Positions 44,599 to 53,713 of a DNA stretch of 64,000 bases are shown here, one piece after another (position 1 is the stretch's first letter; each line of letters begins with the position of its first letter). The translations under genes were made by a program, and so were the position numbers. This DNA comes from Labrys okinawensis (GTDB lineage Bacteria; Pseudomonadota; Alphaproteobacteria; Rhizobiales; Labraceae), in contig NZ_PUEJ01000001.1 in assembly GCF_002982075.1 (NCBI RefSeq), positions 62,001-126,000 on the forward strand. The letters run 5' to 3'. Below the pieces are notes generated by a model. It made no database searches. It was not told the origin of the DNA and worked only from the letters and a program-made list of their open reading frames with translations.

Positions 44599-45585
44599 TC
44601 AGACGCGACGACGGTTGAGGAGCGTGTCGATCGCGACGGTGGCGATCAGCAAGGCTCCCACGACGAATTGCTGGAAGACGGGTTCGATGTCGTACATCGC
44701 CATGCCGTTGATGATCACCGCGAGCAGGACAAGGCCGAGCACCGATGCGGCGGCATTGCCGCGTCCGCCATAGAGGCTGGCGCCGCCGAGGACGGCGGCG
44801 GTGATCATGCTGAATTCGAGTCCGACCCCCATGTTGGAATCGGCATGGGTGATGCGCGAGGCGGTGTAGATGCCGGCGATACCGGCCATCAGGCTCGATG
44901 CCACGAAGGCGAGTACCTTGATGCGACCCGTGCGGATGCCGTAGATCGTCGCCGATTGCAGGTTTTCGCCGATATAGCACATCTGCCGGAACAGCACGCT
45001 GCGCCATTGAAAGAGCAGGGCGGCGATCACCAGGACGACCATGGCGATGATGGTGATATTGACGCCGAGAAAGGCCTGCCTGGCCAGGCTGCGAAATTCA
45101 CGCGGGAAGATGTTGCCGCGCAACGTCGTGGTCATCACGCCGACGATGCCGCGCACGATCAGCATGGTGCCGATGGTCAGCATCAGCGAATTGATGCGGA
45201 AACGCACCACCAGGACACCGTTGAGAAACCCGACCATCACGGCAGCGCCCAGGGCGAGCGCGATGGCGAGCGGCAGCGAGAGGCCCTGGAGCAGGAGATA
45301 ACCCGAAAGGACGCCGGAAAGGGCGTAGACCGCGCCAACGGAAAGATCGATCTCGCGCAGCACCATGACATAGGTAAAGGCAAGGACAACAAAGGCCTCG
45401 ATCGAGACGGCGAAGGCGAGCGAATGGAGATTGCTGGCAGTCAGGAAATTCTCCCGCGTGACGGCGAGAAAGGCGCAGAGCGCGATGGTGATCACCAGGA
45501 GAGGGACCGTTCCGAGGCGGGCGCGTCGGCGGGCAGGGGCCGCGGGCGCGGCGGCGGCAAGCGGAGCTGTGTCTTGCTGGCTCAT
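44599..45585 (-). CDS. Sugar ABC transporter permease (RbsC-like) 1
   Basis: 328 aa. After an Ala/Arg-rich cytosolic N-terminus come about ten membrane helices, with LREIDLSVGAVYALSGVLSG and LGGASLYGGRGNAAASVLG as family signatures. Separated by 7 nt from the ATPase gene. With the other permease it should form a heterodimeric channel, as in xylose/ribose-type importers. Confidence 0.9.
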   Translation of the reverse strand: MSQQDTAPLAAAAPAAPARRRARLGTVPLLVITIALCAFLAVTRENFLTASNLHSLAFAVSIEAFVVLAFTYVMVLREIDLSVGAVYALSGVLSGYLLLQGLSLPLAIALALGAAVMVGFLNGVLVVRFRINSLMLTIGTMLIVRGIVGVMTTTLRGNIFPREFRSLARQAFLGVNITIIAMVVLVIAALLFQWRSVLFRQMCYIGENLQSATIYGIRTGRIKVLAFVASSLMAGIAGIYTASRITHADSNMGVGLEFSMITAAVLGGASLYGGRGNAAASVLGLVLLAVIINGMAMYDIEPVFQQFVVGALLIATVAIDTLLNRRRV

Positions 45586-45592
45586 CCGATCC

Positions 45593-47089
45593 TCACTTGT
45601 TGCCGGCGGCCAGGGCCATGACCTGCTCCTGCGTCATCGCGGCGCCGGTGAGCCATCCCGCGACTTTGCGGGCGCGCATCACCAGGATGCGGTCTGCGAG
45701 AAGCAGGATCTCGGGCAGTTCGGATGAGAAGACCAGCAGGCTGCGCCCTTCGTCGGCGAGACCCGTCAGCGCCCGATACACATCCACCTTGGCGCCGACA
45801 TCGATGCCGCGCGTGGGCTCGTTGACGATCATGACGGTTGGATCGCAGGAGAGGCACGCACTCAGCATCACCTTCTGCTGATTGCCGCCGGAGAGTTCGC
45901 GAGGCGGCACGTTGGTGCCGGCGACGCGGATGGAGAAACGTTTGATTGCTTCGCCGGCTTTTGCCATCAGGCTTTTTTCATTCAGAAAGCCGAGACGCGC
46001 GAACCGACGCAGTACCGGTGCCGAAACATTGTCGGCAACGCTGCGCTGCATGAAGAGCCCGGCATCCTTGCGGTTGGCGTTGAGATAGGAGACTCCCGCT
46101 GCCATCATGCGGCGCGGTTCCGGCGAAGCGACGGCCTTGCCGGAAATTTCCATCTGTCCTGCTTCGAGGGGGTCGAGGCCGAAGAGGGAGCGTGAAAGCT
46201 CGGCCGTGCCGGAGCCTTCGAGCCCGTAAACGCCGACGATCTCGCCGCGGCGCAGCGACAGGGAGACGTCCTCGAAACCGTCCTGCCGCCTTGCCCCCTC
46301 GACCTTGAAGACGACAGGTTCTTCGTTTGCCCTGGCCGGGCGGTCGCGATGATGCACTTGCGCCAGCTTGCGGCCCACCATACGGCCGACGAGATCGCTT
46401 TCCTGCAGCCCCTGATTGTCGAGGGTCTCCACCACGGTACCGTCGCGCAGGACGGTGATGCGGTCGGAAATGCGCATGACGTCGCCGAGCCGGTGGGAGA
46501 CGAACAGGATCGTCTGTCCCTTGGCCCGGAGCCTGGCGAGCAGTTTCAGGAGGATGTCGGAATCATGGGCGTTGAGGCCGGAGGTCGGCTCGTCGAGGAT
46601 GACGATCTTGCGCTCGACGTTCACGGCCCGCAGGATCTCGATGATCTGGCGCTGGCTCGGAGTGAGCTCGAGCACGCGGGTGCGCGGATCGAGGTCGAGC
46701 TCGAACATTGCCAGGAGTTCGGCCGTGCGCCGGTTCATCCCGGCAACATCAACGAGTCCGCCGCGTAGCGGCGGACAGTCGACGAAGACGTTCTCGGCCA
46801 CCGTCATGTTCTCGAAGACGGCGAGTTCCTGGTGCACCATGGCAATGCCGTGCCTGGCGGCATTCGAGGGCAGGAACTCGGTGACGGTCTCGCCATCGAT
46901 GACCACCGTGCCGGTCGTCGGGGCGACGTCGCCCTTGATGATCTTGAGCGTCGTGCTCTTGCCGGCCCCGTTCTCGCCGAGGAGCGTGTGGATCTCGCCG
47001 CGCCGCACGGAGAAGCTGATGCCGCCGAGGGCCTTCACCGCGCCGAACGACTTGGTGACATCCTTCAGCGAGAGGACGATGTCGGCCAT
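45593..47089 (-). CDS. Sugar ABC transporter ATP-binding protein (RbsA-like, two nucleotide-binding domains)
   Basis: About 498 aa. First domain: Walker A GENGAGKST, signature-like LTPSQRQIIEI, Walker B IVILDEPTSGLN. Second domain: degenerate Walker A (GLEGSGTAEL), signature LSGGNQQKV, Walker B VMIVNEPTRGID. This asymmetric arrangement is normal for the RbsA/XylG family. The start at 47089 is chosen from the conserved MADIVLSLKDVTKSFG; an ATG three codons earlier is possible. Confidence 0.92.
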   Translation of the reverse strand: MADIVLSLKDVTKSFGAVKALGGISFSVRRGEIHTLLGENGAGKSTTLKIIKGDVAPTTGTVVIDGETVTEFLPSNAARHGIAMVHQELAVFENMTVAENVFVDCPPLRGGLVDVAGMNRRTAELLAMFELDLDPRTRVLELTPSQRQIIEILRAVNVERKIVILDEPTSGLNAHDSDILLKLLARLRAKGQTILFVSHRLGDVMRISDRITVLRDGTVVETLDNQGLQESDLVGRMVGRKLAQVHHRDRPARANEEPVVFKVEGARRQDGFEDVSLSLRRGEIVGVYGLEGSGTAELSRSLFGLDPLEAGQMEISGKAVASPEPRRMMAAGVSYLNANRKDAGLFMQRSVADNVSAPVLRRFARLGFLNEKSLMAKAGEAIKRFSIRVAGTNVPPRELSGGNQQKVMLSACLSCDPTVMIVNEPTRGIDVGAKVDVYRALTGLADEGRSLLVFSSELPEILLLADRILVMRARKVAGWLTGAAMTQEQVMALAAGNK

Positions 47090-47194
47090 GGCTGGCATTC
47101 CTGTCTGGATGATCCGAAGCGGTCTTCGGGAAGGGCCTTTCGCCGGCAAAAGCAGGTTCCGCAGGCGACGGAATAGGGCCTGCGGCGCGCGTGC

Positions 47195-48199
47195 CTATTT
47201 GAACTTCGGCATGTTGGCGGCCAGGAAATACTGGATGTTGTCTTTATCGATCACCTGCGTTCCCATGTAGATATATTGCGGGAAGGGGATGACGCCGGCT
47301 GCCTTGTTGTCGCTGGAGATCGGCACGGTGGCGAGGCCGACCTTCTCGTCGTTGTAGGCTTCGAGCAACTGGATCGCCATATAGGCCTGCAACGCCGTCT
47401 TATTGACGATGGTGGCATCGATGTCGCCGCTCTGGACGCATTCCAGCACCGGCGCCTCGCGATCGTGCACGATGACGGCGAGGGGCTTGATGTCCTTGTC
47501 GAGCTCCTCGGCCGCCAGGCAGATACCGGTCCCGGACGAGGAATCCAGCCCGATGACGCCGGTCATGTCCTTATAGGTGTTGAACATGGTCTTGGCGGCG
47601 TCGATCGCGGTCTCCGTCGTCGCCTTGTCGTCGACGCGTCCGAGCAGTTCCCATTGCGAATTGGCCTTGAGGTAGTCCATCAGGCCCTTGAACTTGGCGT
47701 CCGTGTTGGAGGCGCCCCAATTGCCGGAAACCACCAGCTTGCCGGTTTTGCCGGCCCGCTTGATCAGTTCCTTGGCCGTGTCCACGCCCGCCTCGTAATT
47801 GTCGAGGCCGACGAAGGTCAGTGCGCCGCTGTCGGGCGTTACCGCCTCGATCACCACCACGGGGATGCCCTGGCTCATGGCGCGCTTGATCGCCGGCACG
47901 GCGCCCGGCTCCCACAGCGTGGTCACGATGCCGTCCGGCTTCTTGGCAATGGCTTGCTCCACCGCCTCAGCATGGGCCACGGGATCCCAGCTCTGCGGGC
48001 CGAGCGTGACGATGTTCACGCCGAATTTCTTGGCGGCGTAGTCCATGCCAAGTAGAGAATCGAGAAGATAGGGGTGCCCCTGCAGCTGGGAGGCGTAGTA
48101 ATATGTCCTCTTCTGTTCCTGAGCGGCGCTCTGGCCACTGAAAGTGGCGGCTGACAAGGCAAAGGCTGCCACGGCCAGGCAGGAATATAGTCTTTTCAC
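47195..48199 (-). CDS. Periplasmic sugar-binding protein (type I, RbsB-like)
   Basis: 334 aa. Signal peptide cleaved about residue 26 (GQSAAQE). The type I fold is indicated by IAKKPDGIVTTLWEP, GIPVVVIEAVTPDSG, FVGLDNYEAGVDTAKELI and VIGLDSSSGTGICLAAEEL. First gene of the importer operon, 105 nt from the ATPase gene. Ligand is a pentose, hexose or polyol, not resolvable. Divergent from the RpiR regulator, whose operator probably lies in the 198-nt gap. Confidence 0.9.
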   Translation of the reverse strand: MKRLYSCLAVAAFALSAATFSGQSAAQEQKRTYYYASQLQGHPYLLDSLLGMDYAAKKFGVNIVTLGPQSWDPVAHAEAVEQAIAKKPDGIVTTLWEPGAVPAIKRAMSQGIPVVVIEAVTPDSGALTFVGLDNYEAGVDTAKELIKRAGKTGKLVVSGNWGASNTDAKFKGLMDYLKANSQWELLGRVDDKATTETAIDAAKTMFNTYKDMTGVIGLDSSSGTGICLAAEELDKDIKPLAVIVHDREAPVLECVQSGDIDATIVNKTALQAYMAIQLLEAYNDEKVGLATVPISSDNKAAGVIPFPQYIYMGTQVIDKDNIQYFLAANMPKFK

Positions 48200-48294
48200 G
48201 AGCTTTCTCCCTCACAAGTTCTTGTCGCTTCCCACTTCGCGGGGAAGTTCGATTAGCCGAAACGCTAGCATCGGCACCGTCAGGTGTCTAGATA

Positions 48295-48334
48295 GAAATT
48301 TCCTTGCAGATCATACAGAAAGAAAGTTACTTTC
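48295..48334. promoter_or_regulatory. Candidate RpiR operator pair in the divergent promoter
   Basis: Two palindromes with GAAA/TTTC arms: GAAATTTC (48295-48302) and GAAAGTTACTTTC (48322-48334). RpiR/MurR family regulators usually bind inverted repeats with GAAA...TTTC ends next to their own gene. The sites lie between the regulator and transporter starts. Confidence 0.45.
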
Positions 48335-48397
48335 ACGAATGAGGGGCCGGAATGATGCTAAGCAGAGCGCCCGACGAACGGTTTTTGGGAGTGGCTC

Positions 48398-49291
48398 GTG
48401 CAAGGACCGCAAACGGAGATTACGCGACGCATCAACGCCCTGCGCGGCGGGCTCAATCCGACCCTAAGGCGCATCGCCGATTTCGTGCTCGACAAAACGG
48501 CCGATGCCAAGGCCATGAGCATCAAGGAGCTGGCTGAAGAAGCCGGCGTCTCCCAGTCCTCGGTGAGCCGTTTCGTGCGCCTGGTCGGCGCTGACTCCTA
48601 CCAGGAATTCCGCATCATGCTGGCTGAAGGGCTGACGCGCAAAGCCGCGCGGGGCAGGGCGGCCGAGCACGAGGTCTATGAGGGCATCGCGCCGGGGGAC
48701 GATGCCGCGGCGATCATCGCCAAGGTCTCGCGCCGCCAGGCCGAGATCATCACCGGTGCCACGATGACGCTGGATCCCGCCGAATTACGGAAGGCCGCGC
48801 TTCTGGTTTCGGCGCATCACACCATCGTGTTCTTCGCAGTCGGTTCCTCGCTCCTTGCCGCCGAGAATGGTGTCATGCGCTTCCTGCGCATCGGCAAGGC
48901 CTGCATCTTCAACCGCGATGCCAATATCCAGATGTTCTCGGTGGCCGGTCTCGCCGGACGTGCCGTCGCCATCGGCATCAGCGACAGCGGCCGCACCAAG
49001 AGCACGGTGGAGGCGCTGCGCGAGGCGAAGGCCCTAGGCATGCCCACCATCGCCATCACCTCCGCCGGCGCCTCGCCTCTCGCCAAGCAGGCGGATGCCG
49101 TGCTGACCTTGCCAGGCGCCGCACCCGAACCGACGGGAGGCGAAGGCATGTATGAATCGATGGTCTCCAAGATGGCGCAGCTCACCGCCATGGACGCGCT
49201 CTATGCGCTGGTGGCCCTCCAGGATCACGAAAACGCCCTCGAGCGCCTCGATTACACCGACGGCGTCATCGCGAGAAGCCGATTGAAATAA
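48398..49291 (+). CDS. RpiR/MurR family transcriptional regulator
   Basis: 297 aa. N-terminal HTH_6 domain (LNPTLRRIADFVL ... IKELAEEAGVSQSSVSRFVRLVG), then a SIS sugar-phosphate-binding domain (VGSSLLAAENGVMRF, ISDSGRTKSTVEALREAKALG). The GTG start has GGGAG six bases upstream. It should sense a phosphorylated sugar, probably the product of the FGGY kinase downstream, and control the importer and the dehydrogenase-kinase genes, which follow in the same direction with a 12-nt gap. Confidence 0.92.
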   Translation: MQGPQTEITRRINALRGGLNPTLRRIADFVLDKTADAKAMSIKELAEEAGVSQSSVSRFVRLVGADSYQEFRIMLAEGLTRKAARGRAAEHEVYEGIAPGDDAAAIIAKVSRRQAEIITGATMTLDPAELRKAALLVSAHHTIVFFAVGSSLLAAENGVMRFLRIGKACIFNRDANIQMFSVAGLAGRAVAIGISDSGRTKSTVEALREAKALGMPTIAITSAGASPLAKQADAVLTLPGAAPEPTGGEGMYESMVSKMAQLTAMDALYALVALQDHENALERLDYTDGVIARSRLK

Positions 49292-49302
49292 GCGAGTATC
49301 CT

Positions 49303-50979
49303 ATGCGCCGTACCGCCTTTTCCCAGAATGCCGTGCCTTCCGGACTGTCGGCCCTCAACCGGAGCTGGCCCTTTGCCGGCGGCGGCATCCGCGATATCGG
49401 CGTGGGCGGGCGCTATGTCGAGGAGCGGCAGGAGCCGGCCGGGCCGGACGAGGTGGTCGCCCGCATTGACGCCGTCTGCATCTGCTCGTCGGACATCAAG
49501 ATCATCCGCATGGGCAAGGCTCATCCGCTGTTCGCCGAACGGAATCTTGCCGACAGTCCTGCCGTGCTTGGCCACGAGATGGCGCTGACGATCGTCGACG
49601 CTGGAGCCAATTGGCGCGATCGCTTCCGCCCCGGGGACAGGCTCGGCCTGCAGCCGGCTATCATGGTCGAGGGCAAGCGCCGCACCGTCGGCATGGATCT
49701 GCCTGGGGCCTTTGCCGACCATATTCGTCTGGATGCGCGCGTGCTGGCAGGCGAGGGACCTTATGTCTTTCCGGTGCCGGCCGATGTCAGCGCCGCAACC
49801 ATTGCCATGCTGGAGCCCTATGCCTGCGTGGAGGCAGCCTATCGTCCCAATTGCCGCACGAGTCTGAAACCCGGCGGCCGTCTGCTGGTGGTGGAGACCA
49901 GGCCGGGGACACGCTTTGATCTGCCGGCGCCGGCAGGCGAGGTTGTCCTGGTCGGTGCCGGCGAGGCCGCGCGTGCCTGGGTGGAGGGTGCGGCGACGGT
50001 CGCGAGCCATGCGAGCCTGGAGGCTTTCACGGCATCCGAAGCCTGGCAGGCGAGCTATGACGACATCATCCTTGCCGGCCCGCTCGATGCGGGGGCGACG
50101 GCCCAGGTGGCGGGCCGTCTCGCCAAGGGTGGCCTGATGGTCCTGGTCGGTGCAGAACTTGCGCGCGAGAATGTCATCCTCGATGCAGCGCGTATCCATT
50201 ATCATGAGCTCTCCTTTCTCGGTGCGCCGGGTCCCTCGCTGTCCGAAGCTTTCCTGCCGGCGCGCACGCGCTTCGAGGTGCGGGCAGGCGGTACCACTCT
50301 GGTGCTGGGTGCGGGCGGCGCCATGGGCCGCATTCACACCCACCGTGCCCTGGAGCTGAAGGACGGGCCGGCGACCATCATTGCCACCTCGCGCAAGGGC
50401 GCCCGCCTGAAGGCGCTGGAGGATGATTTCGCGCCACTTGCCCGGCAGCATGGCAAGACGCTGGTGGTGATCGACGACGGCGAGGTCGAAGCCTGCGTCG
50501 GCCGCCTGGCCCCCGAAGGCTGCGACGACGTGGTGGTGGTTGCGCCGGAGGTCGCGGTGATCGAGCGCGGCGCCCGGCTGATGCGACCGGACGGCATGCT
50601 CGTTCTGTTTGCCGGCATGCCCTTTGGCCAGTCCTGCGCCTTGCCGCTCGGCCTGGTCTCCAGCGGCAATGCGCGCATCACCGGCTCCACCGGCTGCACG
50701 GTCGCCGATCAGCTCGCCGTCCTCGATCGCGTGGTCGAAGGCTCGCTCGAACTCTCGGGAAATCTTGAAGCGGTGGCAGGGCTCGGCGCCTTGCCGGATG
50801 CGCTGGAGGCGGTCAATGCCGGCAAGGTCTCGGGCAAGATCGCCATCTATCCCGCCTTGCTCGATCTGCCGGTGACGCCGGTGCGCGACCTGCGACAGGA
50901 CGGCCAGCCGGTCCGCTGGTCGCTGGAAGACGAGCGGCGCCTTCTCCGTGGCGCGGCTTCTTACGCCTCGCAGGAGTGA
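49303..50979 (+). CDS. Oversized zinc-type (MDR) dehydrogenase with extra Rossmann-like segment
   Basis: 558 aa against about 350-410 for the family. The N-terminal catalytic domain has AVCICSSDIKIIRMG (catalytic Cys) and VLGHEMALTI (GHE), and MLEPYACVEAA is the glutamate loop. Then two nucleotide-binding-like stretches follow: a weak one (VVLVGAGEAARAW, about residue 210) and a strong one (TLVLGAGGAMGRIHTHRAL, about 340). Related to L-sorbose-1-phosphate/sorbitol dehydrogenase-type enzymes. Located between the regulator and the kinase, so it probably oxidises or reduces the imported polyol or its phosphate. Confidence 0.75.
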   Translation: MRRTAFSQNAVPSGLSALNRSWPFAGGGIRDIGVGGRYVEERQEPAGPDEVVARIDAVCICSSDIKIIRMGKAHPLFAERNLADSPAVLGHEMALTIVDAGANWRDRFRPGDRLGLQPAIMVEGKRRTVGMDLPGAFADHIRLDARVLAGEGPYVFPVPADVSAATIAMLEPYACVEAAYRPNCRTSLKPGGRLLVVETRPGTRFDLPAPAGEVVLVGAGEAARAWVEGAATVASHASLEAFTASEAWQASYDDIILAGPLDAGATAQVAGRLAKGGLMVLVGAELARENVILDAARIHYHELSFLGAPGPSLSEAFLPARTRFEVRAGGTTLVLGAGGAMGRIHTHRALELKDGPATIIATSRKGARLKALEDDFAPLARQHGKTLVVIDDGEVEACVGRLAPEGCDDVVVVAPEVAVIERGARLMRPDGMLVLFAGMPFGQSCALPLGLVSSGNARITGSTGCTVADQLAVLDRVVEGSLELSGNLEAVAGLGALPDALEAVNAGKVSGKIAIYPALLDLPVTPVRDLRQDGQPVRWSLEDERRLLRGAASYASQE

Positions 50980-51069
50980 CCCGACACGAGCATCCGCCGG
51001 CCGGCAACGGGCCCGAGGCACGAAGAATGGCGGGATGAACCCGCCGACGCCAATTCAGGGAGGAACGCC

Positions 51070-52626
51070 ATGGCAAAGGCCGTGATCGGTATCGATATCG
51101 GTACGACCGGCACCAAGACCGGCATCTATGACGAGACCGGCAGGCTGCTCGGCTCGGCTTTCGAGGAGTCGGTGCTGATCTATCCCAAGGCCGGCTGGGT
51201 CGAACAGCGGCCCGACGATATCGAAGGGTCGGTCCATCGAACCATCCGCGCGGCGATGGAAACGGGCGGCGTGAACCCTTCCGATGTCGCGGCGATCGCC
51301 CTCGACGGCCAGATGGGCGGCGTGTGCACGATCGATGCCGACTGGAACGCCCCCACGCACTACGATTCCTGGCTCGACAATCGCTGCGCCGCCTATCTGC
51401 CCCGGCTCAAGGAACGCGGCATGGAGATCCTGAAGGCTTCCGGCTGCACGCCCTCCTACAATCACGGGCCCAAGATCCTCTACTGGAAGCACGAATTTCC
51501 CGAGATCTGGTCGCGCGTGCGCGCCTTCGTCCAGCCGGCCGCCTATGTTGCCGGCCGCCTTGCGGGGCTCAAGGGGGAAGATGCCTTCATCGATCGTACC
51601 TATCTCAACTTCTCCACCTTTGCAGACACGGCCCGTTGCCGCTGGAACGAGGACCTGCTCGCTGACTTCGGCCTGGATACCGGCAAGCTTCCACGCATCG
51701 TCGAACCCTGGGAGATCGTCGGCAGGCTGACGCATGCAGCCGCCGAGGCCACCGGTCTCCGGCAGGGAACGCCGATTGCCGCCGGATGCGGCGACCAGGC
51801 GGCCAATGTCCTGGGCGGCGGCATCGTCGACCCCGGCATGATCTACGACGCCGCCGGCACGGCTTCGGTCTTCTCGATCGTGCTCGACACCTTCGCGACC
51901 GATACCGCCTATCAGGCGCTGATGACCTGTCCGCATGTGGTGCCAGGCCTCTACTATGCCATGGCTTACGTCGCCGGCGGCGGTCTCAACCTGCGCTGGT
52001 TCCGCGATGCGGTCTGTCATGCCGAGAAGGCCGGTTGGGAAAGGGAGGGGCGCAATCCCTATGACGAGCTTGGGCGCCTTGCCGAGGCCGCGCCGCCCGG
52101 CGCGGACAAGCTGATTTTCCTGCCGCATCTCGGCGGGCGCAACACACCCAACAACACCGACATGCGGGGAGCCTTCATCGGCCTGACCTGGCGCCACGAG
52201 AAATCCCACATGGTTCGGGCGATCATGGAGAGCATCGGGTATGAATATCTCCTCTATCTGCGCTCGGTGAAGACACTCGCTCCCGATCTCGTCCCAACCC
52301 GTATTACGGGCATCGGCGGCGGAGCCCGCAGCCAGACTTTCCGCCAAATCAAGGCGGACATATTGGGACTCGACTATGGCCAGCTCGACCGCGACGAGTT
52401 CGGCACGCTCGGCAGTGCCATCGTTGCCGGAAAAGCGGTGGGCCTGTTCGAGGACATCGCGGCAACGGCGCGCAGCTTCGTGAAGACGGTGGGCGAGCCT
52501 GTGGAGGCCGACGGCGCGAACACGGCCTTCTATCGCGATTATGCCGCCTATTACGCGGACATGCTGGAGGAGTCGGCAGGTTTCTTCGCCAGGCTCTCGG
52601 CCCTGGGCAGACCCCTTTCCGCATGA
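51070..52626 (+). CDS. FGGY-family carbohydrate kinase (xylulokinase-like)
   Basis: 518 aa. N-terminal phosphate-1 motif IGIDIGTTGTKTGIYD, mid-protein AGCGDQAANVLGGGIVDPG, and the C-terminal FGGY signature region with ITGIGGGARSQTFRQIKADILG. Two actin-like domains, full length. AGGGAGGAACGCC precedes the ATG. It phosphorylates a ketose or polyol (xylulose, ribulose, erythritol and similar); substrate specificity not readable. It completes the import-oxidation-phosphorylation set of this locus. Confidence 0.9.
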   Translation: MAKAVIGIDIGTTGTKTGIYDETGRLLGSAFEESVLIYPKAGWVEQRPDDIEGSVHRTIRAAMETGGVNPSDVAAIALDGQMGGVCTIDADWNAPTHYDSWLDNRCAAYLPRLKERGMEILKASGCTPSYNHGPKILYWKHEFPEIWSRVRAFVQPAAYVAGRLAGLKGEDAFIDRTYLNFSTFADTARCRWNEDLLADFGLDTGKLPRIVEPWEIVGRLTHAAAEATGLRQGTPIAAGCGDQAANVLGGGIVDPGMIYDAAGTASVFSIVLDTFATDTAYQALMTCPHVVPGLYYAMAYVAGGGLNLRWFRDAVCHAEKAGWEREGRNPYDELGRLAEAAPPGADKLIFLPHLGGRNTPNNTDMRGAFIGLTWRHEKSHMVRAIMESIGYEYLLYLRSVKTLAPDLVPTRITGIGGGARSQTFRQIKADILGLDYGQLDRDEFGTLGSAIVAGKAVGLFEDIAATARSFVKTVGEPVEADGANTAFYRDYAAYYADMLEESAGFFARLSALGRPLSA

Positions 52627-52717
52627 GCCGGAAGCGAAATGCCGGCGGCCGGGAAGAAGGACCGAAAAACGGCCGGGGAGGGAGGTCGCCTGCGGTTCGC
52701 TCGCGAGCGTGTCGAAC

Positions 52718-53626
52718 TCAAATGTCTTCGTTCAGGAAGGACTGGAGGCGGGGCACAATGAAATCAAGGAAGACGCGCACACGCTGAGGAAGGCGGGCGC
52801 CACCGAGAAAGACAGCGTGAATCTCTTCCTCATCGCCCGCAACCGTGTCGGCAAGCACCTCGACGAGGTTGCCCGAAGCGAGATCGGCTCGTGCGTGGTA
52901 ATTGCCCAGCCGCGCAAGTCCGACGCCGGCAAGTGCCATGCGCCGAACGGTTTCGCCATTATTGGCGAGCAAGGAGCCGTTGACGGCACGATCGACGATG
53001 CGTCCGCTCTCCTTGAGCGGCCAAACCGGCGCGGCCCGGCGGAAATTGAAGCCGAGGCAATTGTGCCGCGCCAGATCCTCGGCGGTTCTCGGCGTTCCAT
53101 TCCGCTCGAGATAGGCCGGGGAGGCGACGATCTTGCGGCGGGCGACACCGATGCGGCGGGCCATCATGCCAGAGTCAGGAAGCCGCCCGACACGAAACGC
53201 GACATCGGTGCGGTCGAGATAGAGATCGACGATCTCGTCGGAGAGGGAGAGGTCGACCACGATATTCGGATAGGCCTGCCAGAAGGCGGGCAGTTGCGGT
53301 TCGACGGCAAGCACGCCGAAGGCGACCGAGGTATTCACGCGCACGGTGCCGCCCGTGCTCGACGCCCCTTGAGACAGCTCGCGCTCGACCTCGTCGAGTT
53401 CGCCGAGCAGCGCCAGGCTGCGTTCATAGTATATCTGCCCTTCCGCGGTAAGCGAGAGCCGCCGGGTCGAGCGCTCGAGCAGCCGCACGCCGAGCCGGGC
53501 CTCGATCCGTGCCACGAGCTTGCTGACGGTTGAGGGCGTCATGCGCAGGAGCCGCGCCGCTTCCGAGAAATTGCCTGCCTCGACGACGCGCAGGAACACC
53601 TGCATCTCACCGGCGCGATTATCCAT
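52718..53626 (-). CDS. LysR family transcriptional regulator
   Basis: 302 aa. N-terminal winged HTH (FLRVVEAGNFSEAARLLRMTPSTVSKLVARIEARLG, split here by its helix order) and a C-terminal periplasmic-binding-like effector domain. The start at 53626 fits the conserved MDNRAGEMQVFLRVVE opening. Divergent from the monooxygenase-AKR-MFS genes with an 87-nt shared promoter region, so it probably controls them. DsdA/AaeR-like subgroup by the NCLGFNFR and WPLKESGR segments. Confidence 0.9.
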   Translation of the reverse strand: MDNRAGEMQVFLRVVEAGNFSEAARLLRMTPSTVSKLVARIEARLGVRLLERSTRRLSLTAEGQIYYERSLALLGELDEVERELSQGASSTGGTVRVNTSVAFGVLAVEPQLPAFWQAYPNIVVDLSLSDEIVDLYLDRTDVAFRVGRLPDSGMMARRIGVARRKIVASPAYLERNGTPRTAEDLARHNCLGFNFRRAAPVWPLKESGRIVDRAVNGSLLANNGETVRRMALAGVGLARLGNYHARADLASGNLVEVLADTVAGDEEEIHAVFLGGARLPQRVRVFLDFIVPRLQSFLNEDI

Positions 53627-53713
53627 GCGGCGACCCCGTCTATGATTTCGTTTCACAGATAATGTGGCACGTCGACGGATTATCAAGCCGTCTGCTGTGC
53701 CTATCTCATTGCC

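Noticed and set aside
44588..45007. N-terminal extension of about 140 residues on the second RbsC-like permease
   Set aside because: It overlaps the first permease gene, is Arg/His-rich, and the conserved protein with a good ribosome site begins at 44587.
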